A stretch of DNA of 64,000 nucleotides from an uncultured Clostridium sp. (GTDB lineage Bacteria > Bacillota > Clostridia > Lachnospirales > Lachnospiraceae). Made by a program: the position numbers and the translations under genes. Where the stretch lies: NCBI GenBank assembly GCA_902496665.1, contig CABVBU010000002.1:108196-172195 (forward strand), in the 5' to 3' direction. This document shows, piece after piece, positions 27,751 through 37,515 of the stretch (the first letter of the stretch is position 1; each line of letters begins with the position of its first letter). Under the pieces are notes generated by a model. That model searched no databases. It saw only the letters and a list, made by a program, of their open reading frames with translations, and had not been told where the DNA came from.

Positions 27751-30700
27751 ATGTATTTAAAGAGTATCGAAGTACAGGGATTCAAATCCTTTGCTAATAA
27801 GATCATATTTGAATTCCACAACGGAATTACCGGCATCGTTGGCCCGAACGGAAGCGGAAAGAGCAATGTTGCCGATGCAGTCCGCTGGGTGCTCGGTGAA
27901 CAGAAGGTAAAACAGCTCAGAAGTTCCTCCATGCAGGATGTGATCTTCTCCGGTACGGAGACGAGAAAGCCCCAGGGATTTGCCTATGTGGCTATCACCC
28001 TGGATAACTCTGACCACCAGCTTGCCATTGATTACGACGAGGTCACAGTTTCCAGGCGGATCTACCGCTCAGGTGAGAGTGAATATCTCTTAAACGGCAG
28101 TGCCTGCCGCTTAAAGGATATCAACGAGCTTTTCTATGATACCGGTATCGGTAAAGAGGGCTATTCCATCATCGGACAGGGCCAGATCGATAAGATCTTG
28201 AGCGGACGTCCTGAGGACCGCCGGGAACTCTTCGATGAGGCGGCAGGAATCGTAAAATTCAAGAGAAGAAAGGCCATCGCCCAGAAGAAACTTGAGGATG
28301 AGAAGCAGAATCTCGTCCGTGTTTCTGATATTTTAAGCGAACTGGAAAAGCAGGTGGGACCTCTTGCAAAGCAGGCTGAGACGGCGAAAGAGTATTTAAG
28401 ACTCCGGGAAGAGTTGAAACGTTTCGATGTAAATCTCTTCCTCGCTGATTTAAAAGCCATCGAGGACCAGAAACTGGAACTTACAAGAAAAGAGCACACG
28501 GTAACAGGCGATATGGAGGAATCCAAAGCCGCTGCCGAGGCCTTAAAAGAGGAATATGACCGGATCTCCGAGGCGGTCCGCGTGTTGGATGAAAAGATCT
28601 CCGAAAAGCAGAACGCTGCGAATGAAGCAAAGATGTCCGCGGGGAACTTGGAAGGCAAGATCAATGTCTTAAGGGAGCAGATTCATGCCGAGGAGTTGAA
28701 CGCGGAGCACATTAAAAACAGGACTGCCGCCATCGACGAGGAATTATCCGCGAAAAATAAAGAGCAGGAAGCTCTCAAAGAGGAGCGGGAGGCTCTCGGA
28801 AATAAGATCCAGGAAGTCCTGGAACATCTCTCCGATGCGGAAGGTGCCTTAAAGATCTCCGGCACCCACGCCGACAGCCTTGAGCAGTCCATCGAGCATT
28901 TAAAGGGTGCGTTGATCGCGGCCTTGAATGAAAAGTCAGAGTTATCCGTAAAGAAACAGCGCTATGATACGATGCTGGAGCAGGTACAGGTCCGCAGATC
29001 CGAGGTCGCCCAGAAGCTCTTAAAGGTCAAGAGCGACGAGGAAAACTGGGATAACCAGATTGCGGAGCAGAATGAACGCCTGACAGCTATCGATGCGGAG
29101 ATCGAGAAGCTTCTCTCCCAGGCAGAGTCTTTGGAGGAGGAAGTGAAGGCGGCAAACGAAGAGATCCGCCGCTTAAACAGAAACTTAAGCCACACGGAAC
29201 AGGATTACCACACGGCCCACACAAAGCTGGAATCCTTAAGGAACCTGGCGGAGCGCTATGACGGCTACGGAAACAGCATCAAGCGCGTCATGGAGGTCCG
29301 TGACCGGGTAAAAGGCATCCACGGCGTTGTGGCGGACCTCATCGATGTTCCGAAGGAATATGAGATCGCAATCGAGACTGCTCTCGGCGGATCGATCCAG
29401 AACATCGTCACGGACTCCGAACAGACCGCGAAGGTCCTGATCGAACACTTGAAAAAGAACCGGTTCGGACGTGCCACATTCCTTCCATTATCCGCGATCT
29501 CGGCGGGAAATGGATTTAATACACCGGGTGCCCTAAAAGAGCCTGGTGCCATCGGAATCGCCGCGGATCTCGTCCATGTGCGGCCGGAATACCAGACCTT
29601 GGCGAGATACCTTCTCGGCCGCGTCCTCGTGGTGGACCACATTGACAATGCCATCGCCATTGCGAGAAAATACCGCCACTCCATCCGTATCGTAACGCCG
29701 GAGGGAGATCTCTTAAATCCAGGCGGATCCATGAGCGGCGGTGCCTTTAAAAACTCCAGCAACCTTCTCGGAAGAAAGAGGGAGATGGAGGAATTAGAAG
29801 AAGCCTGTAAGAAAGCCCTGACCACCGTCGATAAGATCCAGGCGGAGACCATATTCCAGGAAGGGATCTTCCAGGAAAAGAGCGGCGAACTGGAAAATGT
29901 AAAGAGTGATCTTCAAAAGAAATATCTGGAAGAAAATACGACAAAGATCGCACTGAAACAGCTGGAGGGAAAGAAAGAGGAACTCTACGAGTCCTCCGCG
30001 GACATGAACCTGGAGAACCGTCAGCTGGAAGAGCAGATCCACGAACTGAGGGACAGCCTCGCTGCCATCGCGGAAGAGATGAAGCGTCTGGAACAGGAAA
30101 ATACCGACCGGAACGCAAGGATCGAATCGGATTCCGCAGCTTTGGATCAGGTAAAGGCGGACCGGGATAACGCATCCGCGGAGCTCTCCGAAGTCCAGCT
30201 GGAAGCCGCGAACTTAAAACAGCAGGATTCCTTCCTCGACCAGAATATCCATCGTCTCGAGGAGGAGAAGAACCGTCTTCTCACTGAAAAAATGTCCCTG
30301 CGGAACGGACACACGGACATCAAAAACGAGGTGGAGAAGCGTCTCGCACAGATTGAAGAATTAAAGCAGAAGATTGAGAACGCCGGAAAGGACGCGGAAA
30401 ATTTCTACCAGGAAATGACTGCCGCCCAGGAGGAGAAAGCGGCAAAGAATGAAGCCCAGAAGGGATTCTTTGAGAAGCGGGAAGCGCTCTCCGCGAGGAT
30501 CTCCGACCTGGACAAGGAGCTTCTCCGTCTTCAGAACCAGAGCGATAAACTGGCAGAACGCCAGGATGCCCAGGTGGACTATATGTGGAATGAATATGGT
30601 CTCACATTTTCGACGGCGGAGCTCTTGAGAGACGAATCCCTCGACAATGTGGCGGACATGAAACGACAGATCGCCGAGCGGAAAAACGCGATCCGCGGTC

Positions 30701-31308
30701 TCGGAAATGTCAACGTCAATGCCATCGAGGATTACAAGGAGATCTCAGAGCGCTACGAGTTCATGAAGACCCAGCACGACGACCTTATTACGGCACAGGA
30801 TGCCCTCTATAAGATCATCGAGGAGCTGGATATCGGGATGCGGAAGCAGTTCACAGAGAAATTCGCCATGATCCGGGCAGAGTTTGACAAGGTATTCCGG
30901 GAACTCTTCGGAGGCGGACACGGAAGTCTTGAGCTCATCGAGGATGAAGATATCCTGGAGGCGGGAATCCAGATCGTTTCCCAGCCGCCGGGAAAGAAGC
31001 TCCAGAACATGATGCAGATGTCCGGCGGAGAAAAGGCACTGACGGCCATCGCCCTGCTTTTCGCGATCCAGAACTTAAAACCGTCCCCGTTCTGTCTCTT
31101 AGATGAGATTGAGGCGGCCCTGGACGATTCCAACGTGGACCGCTACGCGAAATATCTGCATAAACTGACAAAACATACCCAGTTCATCGTCATCACACAC
31201 CGTCGAGGCACCATGGTCGCCGCTGACCGTCTCTACGGAATCACGATGCAGGAGAAAGGCGTATCCACGCTTGTCTCCGTGAACCTGATTGAAAATGATT
31301 TAAAATAG
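27751..31308 (+). CDS. smc: Chromosome segregation protein SMC
   Basis: A full-length SMC of 1185 residues. Walker A is GPNGSGKS (31-38). Two long coiled coils flank a hinge near residues 515-640 (GIHGVVADLIDVPKEYE). The C terminus has the signature MSGGEKALTAIALLFAI and Walker B PFCLLDEIEAALDD. With ScpAB it organises and segregates the chromosome. rnc-smc-ftsY is the usual cluster. Confidence 0.97.
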   Translation: MYLKSIEVQGFKSFANKIIFEFHNGITGIVGPNGSGKSNVADAVRWVLGEQKVKQLRSSSMQDVIFSGTETRKPQGFAYVAITLDNSDHQLAIDYDEVTVSRRIYRSGESEYLLNGSACRLKDINELFYDTGIGKEGYSIIGQGQIDKILSGRPEDRRELFDEAAGIVKFKRRKAIAQKKLEDEKQNLVRVSDILSELEKQVGPLAKQAETAKEYLRLREELKRFDVNLFLADLKAIEDQKLELTRKEHTVTGDMEESKAAAEALKEEYDRISEAVRVLDEKISEKQNAANEAKMSAGNLEGKINVLREQIHAEELNAEHIKNRTAAIDEELSAKNKEQEALKEEREALGNKIQEVLEHLSDAEGALKISGTHADSLEQSIEHLKGALIAALNEKSELSVKKQRYDTMLEQVQVRRSEVAQKLLKVKSDEENWDNQIAEQNERLTAIDAEIEKLLSQAESLEEEVKAANEEIRRLNRNLSHTEQDYHTAHTKLESLRNLAERYDGYGNSIKRVMEVRDRVKGIHGVVADLIDVPKEYEIAIETALGGSIQNIVTDSEQTAKVLIEHLKKNRFGRATFLPLSAISAGNGFNTPGALKEPGAIGIAADLVHVRPEYQTLARYLLGRVLVVDHIDNAIAIARKYRHSIRIVTPEGDLLNPGGSMSGGAFKNSSNLLGRKREMEELEEACKKALTTVDKIQAETIFQEGIFQEKSGELENVKSDLQKKYLEENTTKIALKQLEGKKEELYESSADMNLENRQLEEQIHELRDSLAAIAEEMKRLEQENTDRNARIESDSAALDQVKADRDNASAELSEVQLEAANLKQQDSFLDQNIHRLEEEKNRLLTEKMSLRNGHTDIKNEVEKRLAQIEELKQKIENAGKDAENFYQEMTAAQEEKAAKNEAQKGFFEKREALSARISDLDKELLRLQNQSDKLAERQDAQVDYMWNEYGLTFSTAELLRDESLDNVADMKRQIAERKNAIRGLGNVNVNAIEDYKEISERYEFMKTQHDDLITAQDALYKIIEELDIGMRKQFTEKFAMIRAEFDKVFRELFGGGHGSLELIEDEDILEAGIQIVSQPPGKKLQNMMQMSGGEKALTAIALLFAIQNLKPSPFCLLDEIEAALDDSNVDRYAKYLHKLTKHTQFIVITHRRGTMVAADRLYGITMQEKGVSTLVSVNLIENDLK

Positions 31309-31319
31309 GGAGGATTCGT

Positions 31320-32255
31320 ATGGAAGAGAAGAAAAAAGGCTTTTTCTCGCGCCTCGTCGAAGGTCTCACAAAGACCAGAGAAAACATTGTGTCCGGAATG
31401 GATTCCATCTTTTCCGGCTTCTCCGCGATCGATGACGATTTCTACGAGGAGCTTGAGGAGACCCTGATCATGGGCGATATGGGGATCCAGACCACCATGG
31501 CGGTCATCGAGGACCTCAAGAGGACCGTAAAAGAACAGCACATCAAGGACCCGGAGCAGTGCCGGGAAGCCCTGATCGCCAGCATCCGCAGCAAGATGGA
31601 CCTCGGTGAGAACGCATATGAATTCGAACACCGGAAATCTGTCGTTCTTGTCATCGGTGTCAACGGTGTCGGAAAGACCACATCCATCGGAAAGCTTGCG
31701 GACCAGTTAAAGGCAGAGGGAAAGAAAGTCGTCCTCGCCGCAGCTGATACCTTCCGTGCCGCAGCCATCGACCAGCTTGCCGAGTGGGCGAACCGCGCGG
31801 GCGTGGAGCTGATCGCCCAGAAAGAGGGATCCGATCCTGCTGCTGTGATCTACGACGCCATCTCCGCAGCAAAATCCAGAAATGCGGATGTGCTGATCTG
31901 CGATACGGCGGGAAGACTTCACAATAAGAAAAACCTCATGGAGGAGCTTAAGAAGATCAACCGCATCATCGATAAAGAATACCCGGAAGCTTACCGTGAG
32001 ACTCTCGTAGTCCTCGACGGAACCACAGGGCAGAACGCTCTGGTACAGGCCCGCCAGTTCATGGAAGCAGCTGATATCACCGGCATCATCCTCACAAAGC
32101 TTGACGGAACCGCAAAGGGCGGCATCGCTGTTGCGATCCAGTCCGAGCTCGGCATCCCGGTAAAATATGTGGGAGTCGGAGAGAAGATCGATGATCTACA
32201 GAAATTCAATTCCGAGGACTTTGTGAAGGCCCTGTTCGCGAAGCAGCCGGAATAA
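31320..32255 (+). CDS. ftsY: Signal recognition particle receptor FtsY
   Basis: A 311-residue SRP-family GTPase made of the N and G domains with only a short N-terminal basic segment and no long acidic A domain, the usual Firmicutes form. G motifs are [35 protein letters not shown] and [10 protein letters not shown]. It docks ribosome-SRP complexes at the membrane. GGGAGGA precedes the ATG, 11 bases after smc. Confidence 0.96.
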   Translation: MEEKKKGFFSRLVEGLTKTRENIVSGMDSIFSGFSAIDDDFYEELEETLIMGDMGIQTTMAVIEDLKRTVKEQHIKDPEQCREALIASIRSKMDLGENAYEFEHRKSVVLVIGVNGVGKTTSIGKLADQLKAEGKKVVLAAADTFRAAAIDQLAEWANRAGVELIAQKEGSDPAAVIYDAISAAKSRNADVLICDTAGRLHNKKNLMEELKKINRIIDKEYPEAYRETLVVLDGTTGQNALVQARQFMEAADITGIILTKLDGTAKGGIAVAIQSELGIPVKYVGVGEKIDDLQKFNSEDFVKALFAKQPE

Positions 32256-32355
32256 CCCGAAAAATATGCCTTGTCAGATGCCTGCGCCAGATGCGGCTGT
32301 CCACGGCATTATACAGTAAACGACAGCGTAAGCTGTAACAATAAGGAGAATACAA

Positions 32356-33588
32356 ATGGAAATGCAGGAACTCAGCCTCGAAAAATTTGAAGAAGCTTCC
32401 GAGATCGTAAAGAAAGTGACACAGGAGACAAAGCTGATCTACAGCGAATATTTCTCTGAGCGTTACGGAAATAAGATCTATTTTAAACCGGAGAACATGC
32501 AGCGTACCGGTGCTTACAAGGTACGCGGCGCTTACTATAAGATCAGCCAGCTCACACCGGAAGAGCGCTCCCGCGGTCTGATCACAGCATCTGCCGGAAA
32601 CCATGCACAGGGCGTCGCTTACGCCGCAAAGCTTGCAGGCGTTAAGGCGACAGTCGTTATGCCGGTATCCACACCGCTCATCAAGGTAAACCGCACGAAA
32701 TCCTACGGTGCTGAAGTTGTCCTTTACGGAAATGTCTTCGATGAGGCATGTGCCCACGCTTATGAGCTCGCTGATGAGCACGGATACACCTTTGTTCACC
32801 CGTTCAATGACTTAGAAGTCGCTACCGGTCAGGGCAGCATCGCCATGGAGATCATCAAGGAGCTCCCGACCGTAGACTATATCCTCGTTCCGGTTGGCGG
32901 CGGTGGACTCTGCACAGGCGTTTCCACCCTGGCAAAGCTCTTAAACCCGAAGATCAAAGTCATCGCCGTTGAACCGGCAGGAGCTGCCTGCTTAAAGGCA
33001 TCCTTAGAGGCAGGAGAGGTGACAACGGTATCAAAGATCAATACCATCGCTGACGGTACTGCGGTACAGACACCTGGTGACAAGCTGTTCCCGTACCTTC
33101 AGGCAAACGTGGATCATGTGATCACAGTGGACGACTCTGAACTGACCTTATCCTTCCTCGATATGGCAGAGAATCACAAGATGATCGTCGAGAACTCCGG
33201 ACTTTTAACTGTAGCGGCCTTAAAGCATCTTGACTTTAAGGGTAAGAAAGTCGTATCCGTATTGAGCGGTGGAAACATGGACGTTCTCACCATGGCTACC
33301 GTTGTCCAGAACGGACTGATGCAGAGAGACCGTATCTTCACCGTAAGCGTTATGCTTCCGGATAAGCCGGGCCAGCTGGCAGCTGTTTCCTCACTGATCG
33401 CAAAGGAGCAGGGCAACGTGATCAAGCTGGAGCACAACGTATTTGCCAACGTAAACCGTACCGCAGGCGTAGAGCTCACGATCACTCTCGAGTCCTTCGG
33501 AACCGAGCATAAGGATCAGATCATCAAGGCGTTAGAGGCAGCAGGCTACTGCCCGGTGATCACTAAGACGAACGGAATTTATATGTAA
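32356..33588 (+). CDS. ilvA: Threonine ammonia-lyase with C-terminal ACT domain
   Basis: A 410-residue fold-type II PLP enzyme that deaminates threonine to 2-oxobutanoate. PLP-lysine context is RTGAYKVRGAYYK, and SAGNHAQGVA and the glycine loop PVGGGGLCTG are visible. The tail (about 335-410) is one ACT domain (MLPDKPGQLAAVSSLI), as in the short TdcB/IlvA-type enzymes of Clostridia. Whether its role is isoleucine synthesis or threonine breakdown is not shown by context; it is a single gene with a strong terminator. Confidence 0.92.
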   Translation: MEMQELSLEKFEEASEIVKKVTQETKLIYSEYFSERYGNKIYFKPENMQRTGAYKVRGAYYKISQLTPEERSRGLITASAGNHAQGVAYAAKLAGVKATVVMPVSTPLIKVNRTKSYGAEVVLYGNVFDEACAHAYELADEHGYTFVHPFNDLEVATGQGSIAMEIIKELPTVDYILVPVGGGGLCTGVSTLAKLLNPKIKVIAVEPAGAACLKASLEAGEVTTVSKINTIADGTAVQTPGDKLFPYLQANVDHVITVDDSELTLSFLDMAENHKMIVENSGLLTVAALKHLDFKGKKVVSVLSGGNMDVLTMATVVQNGLMQRDRIFTVSVMLPDKPGQLAAVSSLIAKEQGNVIKLEHNVFANVNRTAGVELTITLESFGTEHKDQIIKALEAAGYCPVITKTNGIYM

Positions 33589-33597
33589 TATTCATTT

Positions 33598-33650
33598 ATT
33601 GCCAGATGTCCAGGCAGATCCGGGCAAGATATGCCTGGATATCTGGCAAT
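33598..33650 (+). terminator. Terminator of the threonine ammonia-lyase gene
   Basis: A 19-base arm starting ATTGCCAGATG (33598-33616) pairs, with few mismatches, with 33632-33650 (ending ATCTGGCAAT). Confidence 0.8.
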
Positions 33651-33676
33651 TTGTTACTTAGTAAAGGGGAAAATGT

Positions 33677-34927
33677 ATGTACAGAAGCGAAACTCAGACA
33701 GCGCTTAATAAGAATATCCTGTATTTTATCCGTTGGACCGCGATCTCCATCGTGATGGGAACCGTCTGCGGCCTTATCGGAACGGCGTTTGGATACGGGG
33801 TCATCTATGCCCAGCGGCTGTTTAAGACCCACAGCTTTATGCTGTACCTGATGCCTGTGGCCGGCGTCCTGATCGTCCTGCTCCACCAGATGTTCCATGA
33901 GCTCGGAAACAGGGGAACGAACCTGATCTTAGAGTCCATCTCCTCGGACGAGCGGATCCCGATGGCAACGCTGCCCTGTATCTTTATCTCGACGATCTTA
34001 AGCCAGGCTGTAGGTGCTTCTGCCGGAAAAGAGGGAGCGGCCTTACAGATCGGCGGATGCATCGGAAATTATTTCGGCGATGTGTTCCATATGGATGAGA
34101 GAGATAAGAAAGTCATGATCATGAGCGGCATGAGCGGCTGCTTTGGTGCGATCTTCGGGACGCCGCTTGCGGCAGCCATGTTCGGAATTGAGGTCATCAG
34201 CATTGGTGTCGCCTACTACGCGGCTCTCGTTCCCTGCGTATTTGCCTCCTTCATCGGGGCACAGATCTCAGGAGCTCTCGGACTTCACGGCGAATCCTTC
34301 CAGATCCTTCATATTCCGGAGTTTTCTCTTGTTCCGGCGCTCTACACCGTTGGTCTCGGTCTTGCCTGCGCTCTTTTAAGTGTCTTCTTCTGCATCCTGC
34401 TCCATGAGACCCAGCATCTCTATAAGAATAAGATCGGGAATGTCTACGCGCGGATCCTTGTTGCGGCAGGACTTTCCATCGCGCTGGCGTTTATCTTCGG
34501 CCGGGATTACTGCGGAGCCGGATTCAACCTTGTTGAGAAAGCAGTTGACGGGGAATCAGCGTATCTTGGATTTTTGCTGAAAATGATCTTCACGGCAATT
34601 GCCCTGGGCGGCGGATTTAAAGGCGGAGAGATCGTTCCAACACTGGCGGTGGGATCTTCCTTCGGATGCACCTTCGGACTGCTCACAGGCTTTGAACCGT
34701 CCCTCTGCGCGGCAGCAGGAATGCTCGCCACCTTTGTCGGTGTCACAAACTGCCCGATCGCGACCATGTTCCTGGGATTCGAGCTTTTTGGCTTTGAGGC
34801 AATGCCGTACTTTGCGGTAGCGGTCGCCATCAGCTTTACGCTGTCGGGATATTATGGTCTCTACAGCGGACAGAAGTTTACATACTCCAAGACAAAGGCA
34901 GAGTTTATTAACCGGAAGGCGCACTAA
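33677..34927 (+). CDS. ClC-family chloride channel or transporter
   Basis: A 416-residue polytopic membrane protein of the ClC family. GKEGAALQIG is the GxEGP-type anion-binding loop with the gating glutamate, and GGFKGGEIVPTLAVG is the second signature. About ten hydrophobic helices are visible. It lacks a C-terminal CBS pair. ClC proteins with this glutamate usually exchange chloride for protons; some carry fluoride. No fluoride riboswitch is visible upstream. Confidence 0.88.
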   Translation: MYRSETQTALNKNILYFIRWTAISIVMGTVCGLIGTAFGYGVIYAQRLFKTHSFMLYLMPVAGVLIVLLHQMFHELGNRGTNLILESISSDERIPMATLPCIFISTILSQAVGASAGKEGAALQIGGCIGNYFGDVFHMDERDKKVMIMSGMSGCFGAIFGTPLAAAMFGIEVISIGVAYYAALVPCVFASFIGAQISGALGLHGESFQILHIPEFSLVPALYTVGLGLACALLSVFFCILLHETQHLYKNKIGNVYARILVAAGLSIALAFIFGRDYCGAGFNLVEKAVDGESAYLGFLLKMIFTAIALGGGFKGGEIVPTLAVGSSFGCTFGLLTGFEPSLCAAAGMLATFVGVTNCPIATMFLGFELFGFEAMPYFAVAVAISFTLSGYYGLYSGQKFTYSKTKAEFINRKAH

Positions 34928-35074
34928 AGCTAACAGACCGTGCTTCTGTACATCAGGAGTCATGACTGGTTTAAGCAGCTGATTGCTTAAGCAGCTCAAA
35001 AGAAGTAAATGGTAAACAGCAGTCGGGTATTACGGAAATACTCCTTAGTTTTAATGATTTTCCGCGATATCCGA

Positions 35075-35103
35075 TTGCTTTTTTATTGCGGAGATGTTAT
35101 GAT
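35075..35103 (+). promoter_or_regulatory. Promoter of the cobalamin-regulated operon
   Basis: TTGCTT (35075-35080), 17 bases, TATGAT (35098-35103), about 70 bases upstream of the riboswitch. Confidence 0.65.
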
Positions 35104-35169
35104 AATCGTTAAAGGTCTATATACATGCGGTGCTGTCATGAACCATCGGGCTGTTGTTTTATCCATATG

Positions 35170-35400
35170 CCCAGGTGTTCATGAAAGTTAAAAGGGAAAC
35201 AGGTCAAAAGCCTGTGCGAGCCCGTCACTGTAGATCCGGAGTGCATGAGCATTGTCCGTTGTAAGCGGACAGTCACTGGCAGTTCCTGCCGGGAAGGCGT
35301 CTCATGCGCGATGATGGATGAGCCAGGAAACCTGCCGGATGTCTGCTGGGAGAAAAAAGAACCAGGCTGGGACCTGAAAATTCATTTTTCAAGCGAGGAG
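35170..35400 (+). ncRNA. Cobalamin riboswitch
   Basis: The conserved blocks of the B12 riboswitch appear in order: TTAAAAGGGAA near 35188, CCCGTCACTG near 35223, GTCACTGG near 35271, GGGAAGGC (35291-35298) and the B12 box GAGCCAGGAAACCTGCC (35319-35336). A weak hairpin of A/T-rich arms (GAAAA/TTTTC) lies just before the GAGGAG ribosome site (35394-35400), so control is probably at translation initiation. It governs the chelatase-lipoprotein-transporter operon. Confidence 0.93.
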
Positions 35401-35408
35401 AAGAGTAA

Positions 35409-36434
35409 ATGAGAAAAGCAAATCTTTATGCCGTTATGACAGCGGCAGCCGTATCCATGGCGATCCTTTCCGGATGCTCCGGAAGCCAGACAGCAGCAAC
35501 AACTGCTGCAGAGACTACTACAGTTGCAGAGACAACCGCGGAGGAAACTACAGCAGAAGCGACAGAGGCTGAAGAAGAGGACGAAGAGAATTACGATACA
35601 GGAGATGCTTCCATGGATAACACAAGAAATCAGGATGAGATCGGCGAGAATGAGCTTCTCGTAGTAAGCTTTGGTACAAGCTATAATGACAGCCGCAGAC
35701 TGACGGTCGGTGCCATCGAGAACGCCATCGAGAAAGCATTCCCGGACTATTCCGTTAGAAGAGGCTTCACAAGCCAGATCATCATTGACCATGTAAAGAA
35801 AAGAGACAATGTTGCGATCGATAACGTGACAGAGGCTTTAAACCGTGCCATCGACAACGGTGTCAAGAATCTTGTTGTACAGCCGACCCACCTTATGAAC
35901 GGTCTTGAGTACACAGATCTTGTGAATGAGTTAGCAGAAAACTCCGACGCATTCGAGCATGTTGCTGTCGGCGAGCCGCTTTTAACCTCCGACGATGACT
36001 TCAAGGCTGTGATCTCCGCGATCACAGACGCAACAAAGGAGTATGATGACGGCGAGACAGCGATCTGCTTCATGGGCCACGGAACAGAGGCCGATTCCAA
36101 CGCTGTTTACCAGAAAATGCAGGATATGTTAAAGGAAGAGGGCTTTGACAACTACTATGTAGGTACTGTTGAGGCAACTCCGTCCTGTGAGGATGTTATT
36201 GCACAGGTAAAAGAGGGCTCCTACAAGAAGGTCGTTTTAGAGCCGCTTATGATCGTAGCTGGTGACCATGCGAACAACGATATGGCCGGTGACGATGACG
36301 ATTCCTGGAAGAGCCAGTTTGAGGCTGCCGGTTATGAGGTTACCTGCCTTGTAAGAGGACTCGGTGAACTCGAGCCGATCCAGCAGCTCTTTGTGCAGCA
36401 TGCCCAGGCTGCCGTTGACAGTCTCGCAAAATAA
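35409..36434 (+). CDS. cbiK: Exported lipoprotein CbiK-type sirohydrochlorin cobaltochelatase
   Basis: A 341-residue protein: a lipoprotein signal with lipobox LSGC (Cys23), a Thr/Glu-rich linker (about 24-75), then a class II chelatase domain like CbiK. Candidate metal and tetrapyrrole histidines are in QPTHLMNG, FMGHGTEADSN and VAGDHANND. Cytoplasmic CbiK inserts cobalt into sirohydrochlorin for anaerobic B12 synthesis; exported forms are known in Desulfovibrio. Its place behind a B12 riboswitch and before a corrinoid-type transporter suggests scavenging or remodelling outside the cell, which is inference. Confidence 0.87.
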   Translation: MRKANLYAVMTAAAVSMAILSGCSGSQTAATTAAETTTVAETTAEETTAEATEAEEEDEENYDTGDASMDNTRNQDEIGENELLVVSFGTSYNDSRRLTVGAIENAIEKAFPDYSVRRGFTSQIIIDHVKKRDNVAIDNVTEALNRAIDNGVKNLVVQPTHLMNGLEYTDLVNELAENSDAFEHVAVGEPLLTSDDDFKAVISAITDATKEYDDGETAICFMGHGTEADSNAVYQKMQDMLKEEGFDNYYVGTVEATPSCEDVIAQVKEGSYKKVVLEPLMIVAGDHANNDMAGDDDDSWKSQFEAAGYEVTCLVRGLGELEPIQQLFVQHAQAAVDSLAK

Positions 36435-36448
36435 GATAGCTCACTGTG

Positions 36449-36475
36449 GGCGGTCGATGATTCGACCGCCTTTTT
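36449..36475 (+). terminator. Hairpin between the chelatase and lipoprotein genes
   Basis: GGCGGTCGA (36449-36457) pairs with TCGACCGCC (36462-36470), followed by TTTTT. It may reduce expression of downstream genes relative to the chelatase. Confidence 0.85.
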
Positions 36476-36570
36476 CTGATACAGGAATGTAGTGATGCTG
36501 CCTTACCTGAAGCAGCCAGAATGCTGACAGCAGGCGCTGCACTGATGTTTTGAAGGGAGAGGAAAATTTT

Positions 36571-37509
36571 ATGCATAAATTAAAACAGTTTACATTTATA
36601 CTTGCCGCGGTCTGCGCCCTGTCCACAGCATGTGGACAGTCCGGCACGGCTGAGACAGCATCTGCCTCTGCTGCAGAAACCAAGGCTGAAACTACGGTGG
36701 AAACGACTGCCGTTGAGCCAAAAGCCGACGTTGCCTCCGGCGATGAGACCGCTGCGGAACAGACCCTTGACACTGTTGGGCTCATTCCGGTATCCGCAGC
36801 GGACCTGAAAGAGGGAACTTACGATATTTCCGTAGAGTCCAGTTCCTCCATGTTTAAGATCACAGCCTGTGCCCTGACCGTCAAGGACGGCGCGATGACC
36901 GCGAGAATGACCATGGGCGGAACCGGATATCTCTATGTCTACATGGGAACCGGTGAAGAGGCATCAAAAGCCCCGGAATCCGATCTTATCTCCTTTGAAG
37001 AGAATTCTGATGGGACCCACAGCTTTACGGTCCCGGTGGAGGCATTAAATGAGGTGCTTCCGTGCACCGCGTTCAGCAAGAAGAAAGAGAAATGGTATGA
37101 CAGAGAACTCGTCTTTGAGGCATCGGGAATCCCGGCAGACGCGTTTCTCAATACATCCTTAAAGACTGTGGAAGATCTCGGTCTCGCAGATGGAACCTAT
37201 ACTGTGGAAGTCGCTCTGAACGGCGGATCCGGCCGTGCGTCCGTGGAGTCCCCGGCGGTGGTCGAGGTGAAGGACGGAAAGGCGGAAGCGACGATCATCT
37301 GGAGCAGCTCCAACTACGACTATATGCGGGTGGACGAGGAAAAGCTTCTTCCGGTAAATACGGAAGGAAATTCCACCTTCGTGATCCCGGTGACTGGTTT
37401 TGACAGCCCGCTGACTGTTTACGCCGACACGACGGCCATGAGTACTCCGCATGAGATCGAATACACGCTGACCTTTGATTCCAGCACGCTGGAAGAACAG
37501 AAACAATAA
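36571..37509 (+). CDS. Two-domain lipoprotein with NEAT-like repeats
   Basis: A 312-residue probable lipoprotein (signal ending near Cys21), a Thr/Glu/Ala-rich linker, then two related beta-rich domains of about 110 residues. Each begins with an EGTYDI or DGTYTV segment, then KDG and, further on, a short aliphatic strand with VPV or IPV. This layout resembles NEAT-type heme-binding domains, but I see no reliable ligand residues. Under B12 riboswitch control it may bind corrinoids or tetrapyrroles at the surface and hand them to the transporter. Start chosen at 36571 after GGGAGAGG. Confidence 0.6.
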   Translation: MHKLKQFTFILAAVCALSTACGQSGTAETASASAAETKAETTVETTAVEPKADVASGDETAAEQTLDTVGLIPVSAADLKEGTYDISVESSSSMFKITACALTVKDGAMTARMTMGGTGYLYVYMGTGEEASKAPESDLISFEENSDGTHSFTVPVEALNEVLPCTAFSKKKEKWYDRELVFEASGIPADAFLNTSLKTVEDLGLADGTYTVEVALNGGSGRASVESPAVVEVKDGKAEATIIWSSSNYDYMRVDEEKLLPVNTEGNSTFVIPVTGFDSPLTVYADTTAMSTPHEIEYTLTFDSSTLEEQKQ

Positions 37510-37515
37510 CAAGGT

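Noticed and set aside
35009..35191. A 60-codon frame upstream of the cobalamin riboswitch
   Set aside because: It overlaps the promoter and the start of the riboswitch and lacks a ribosome site.
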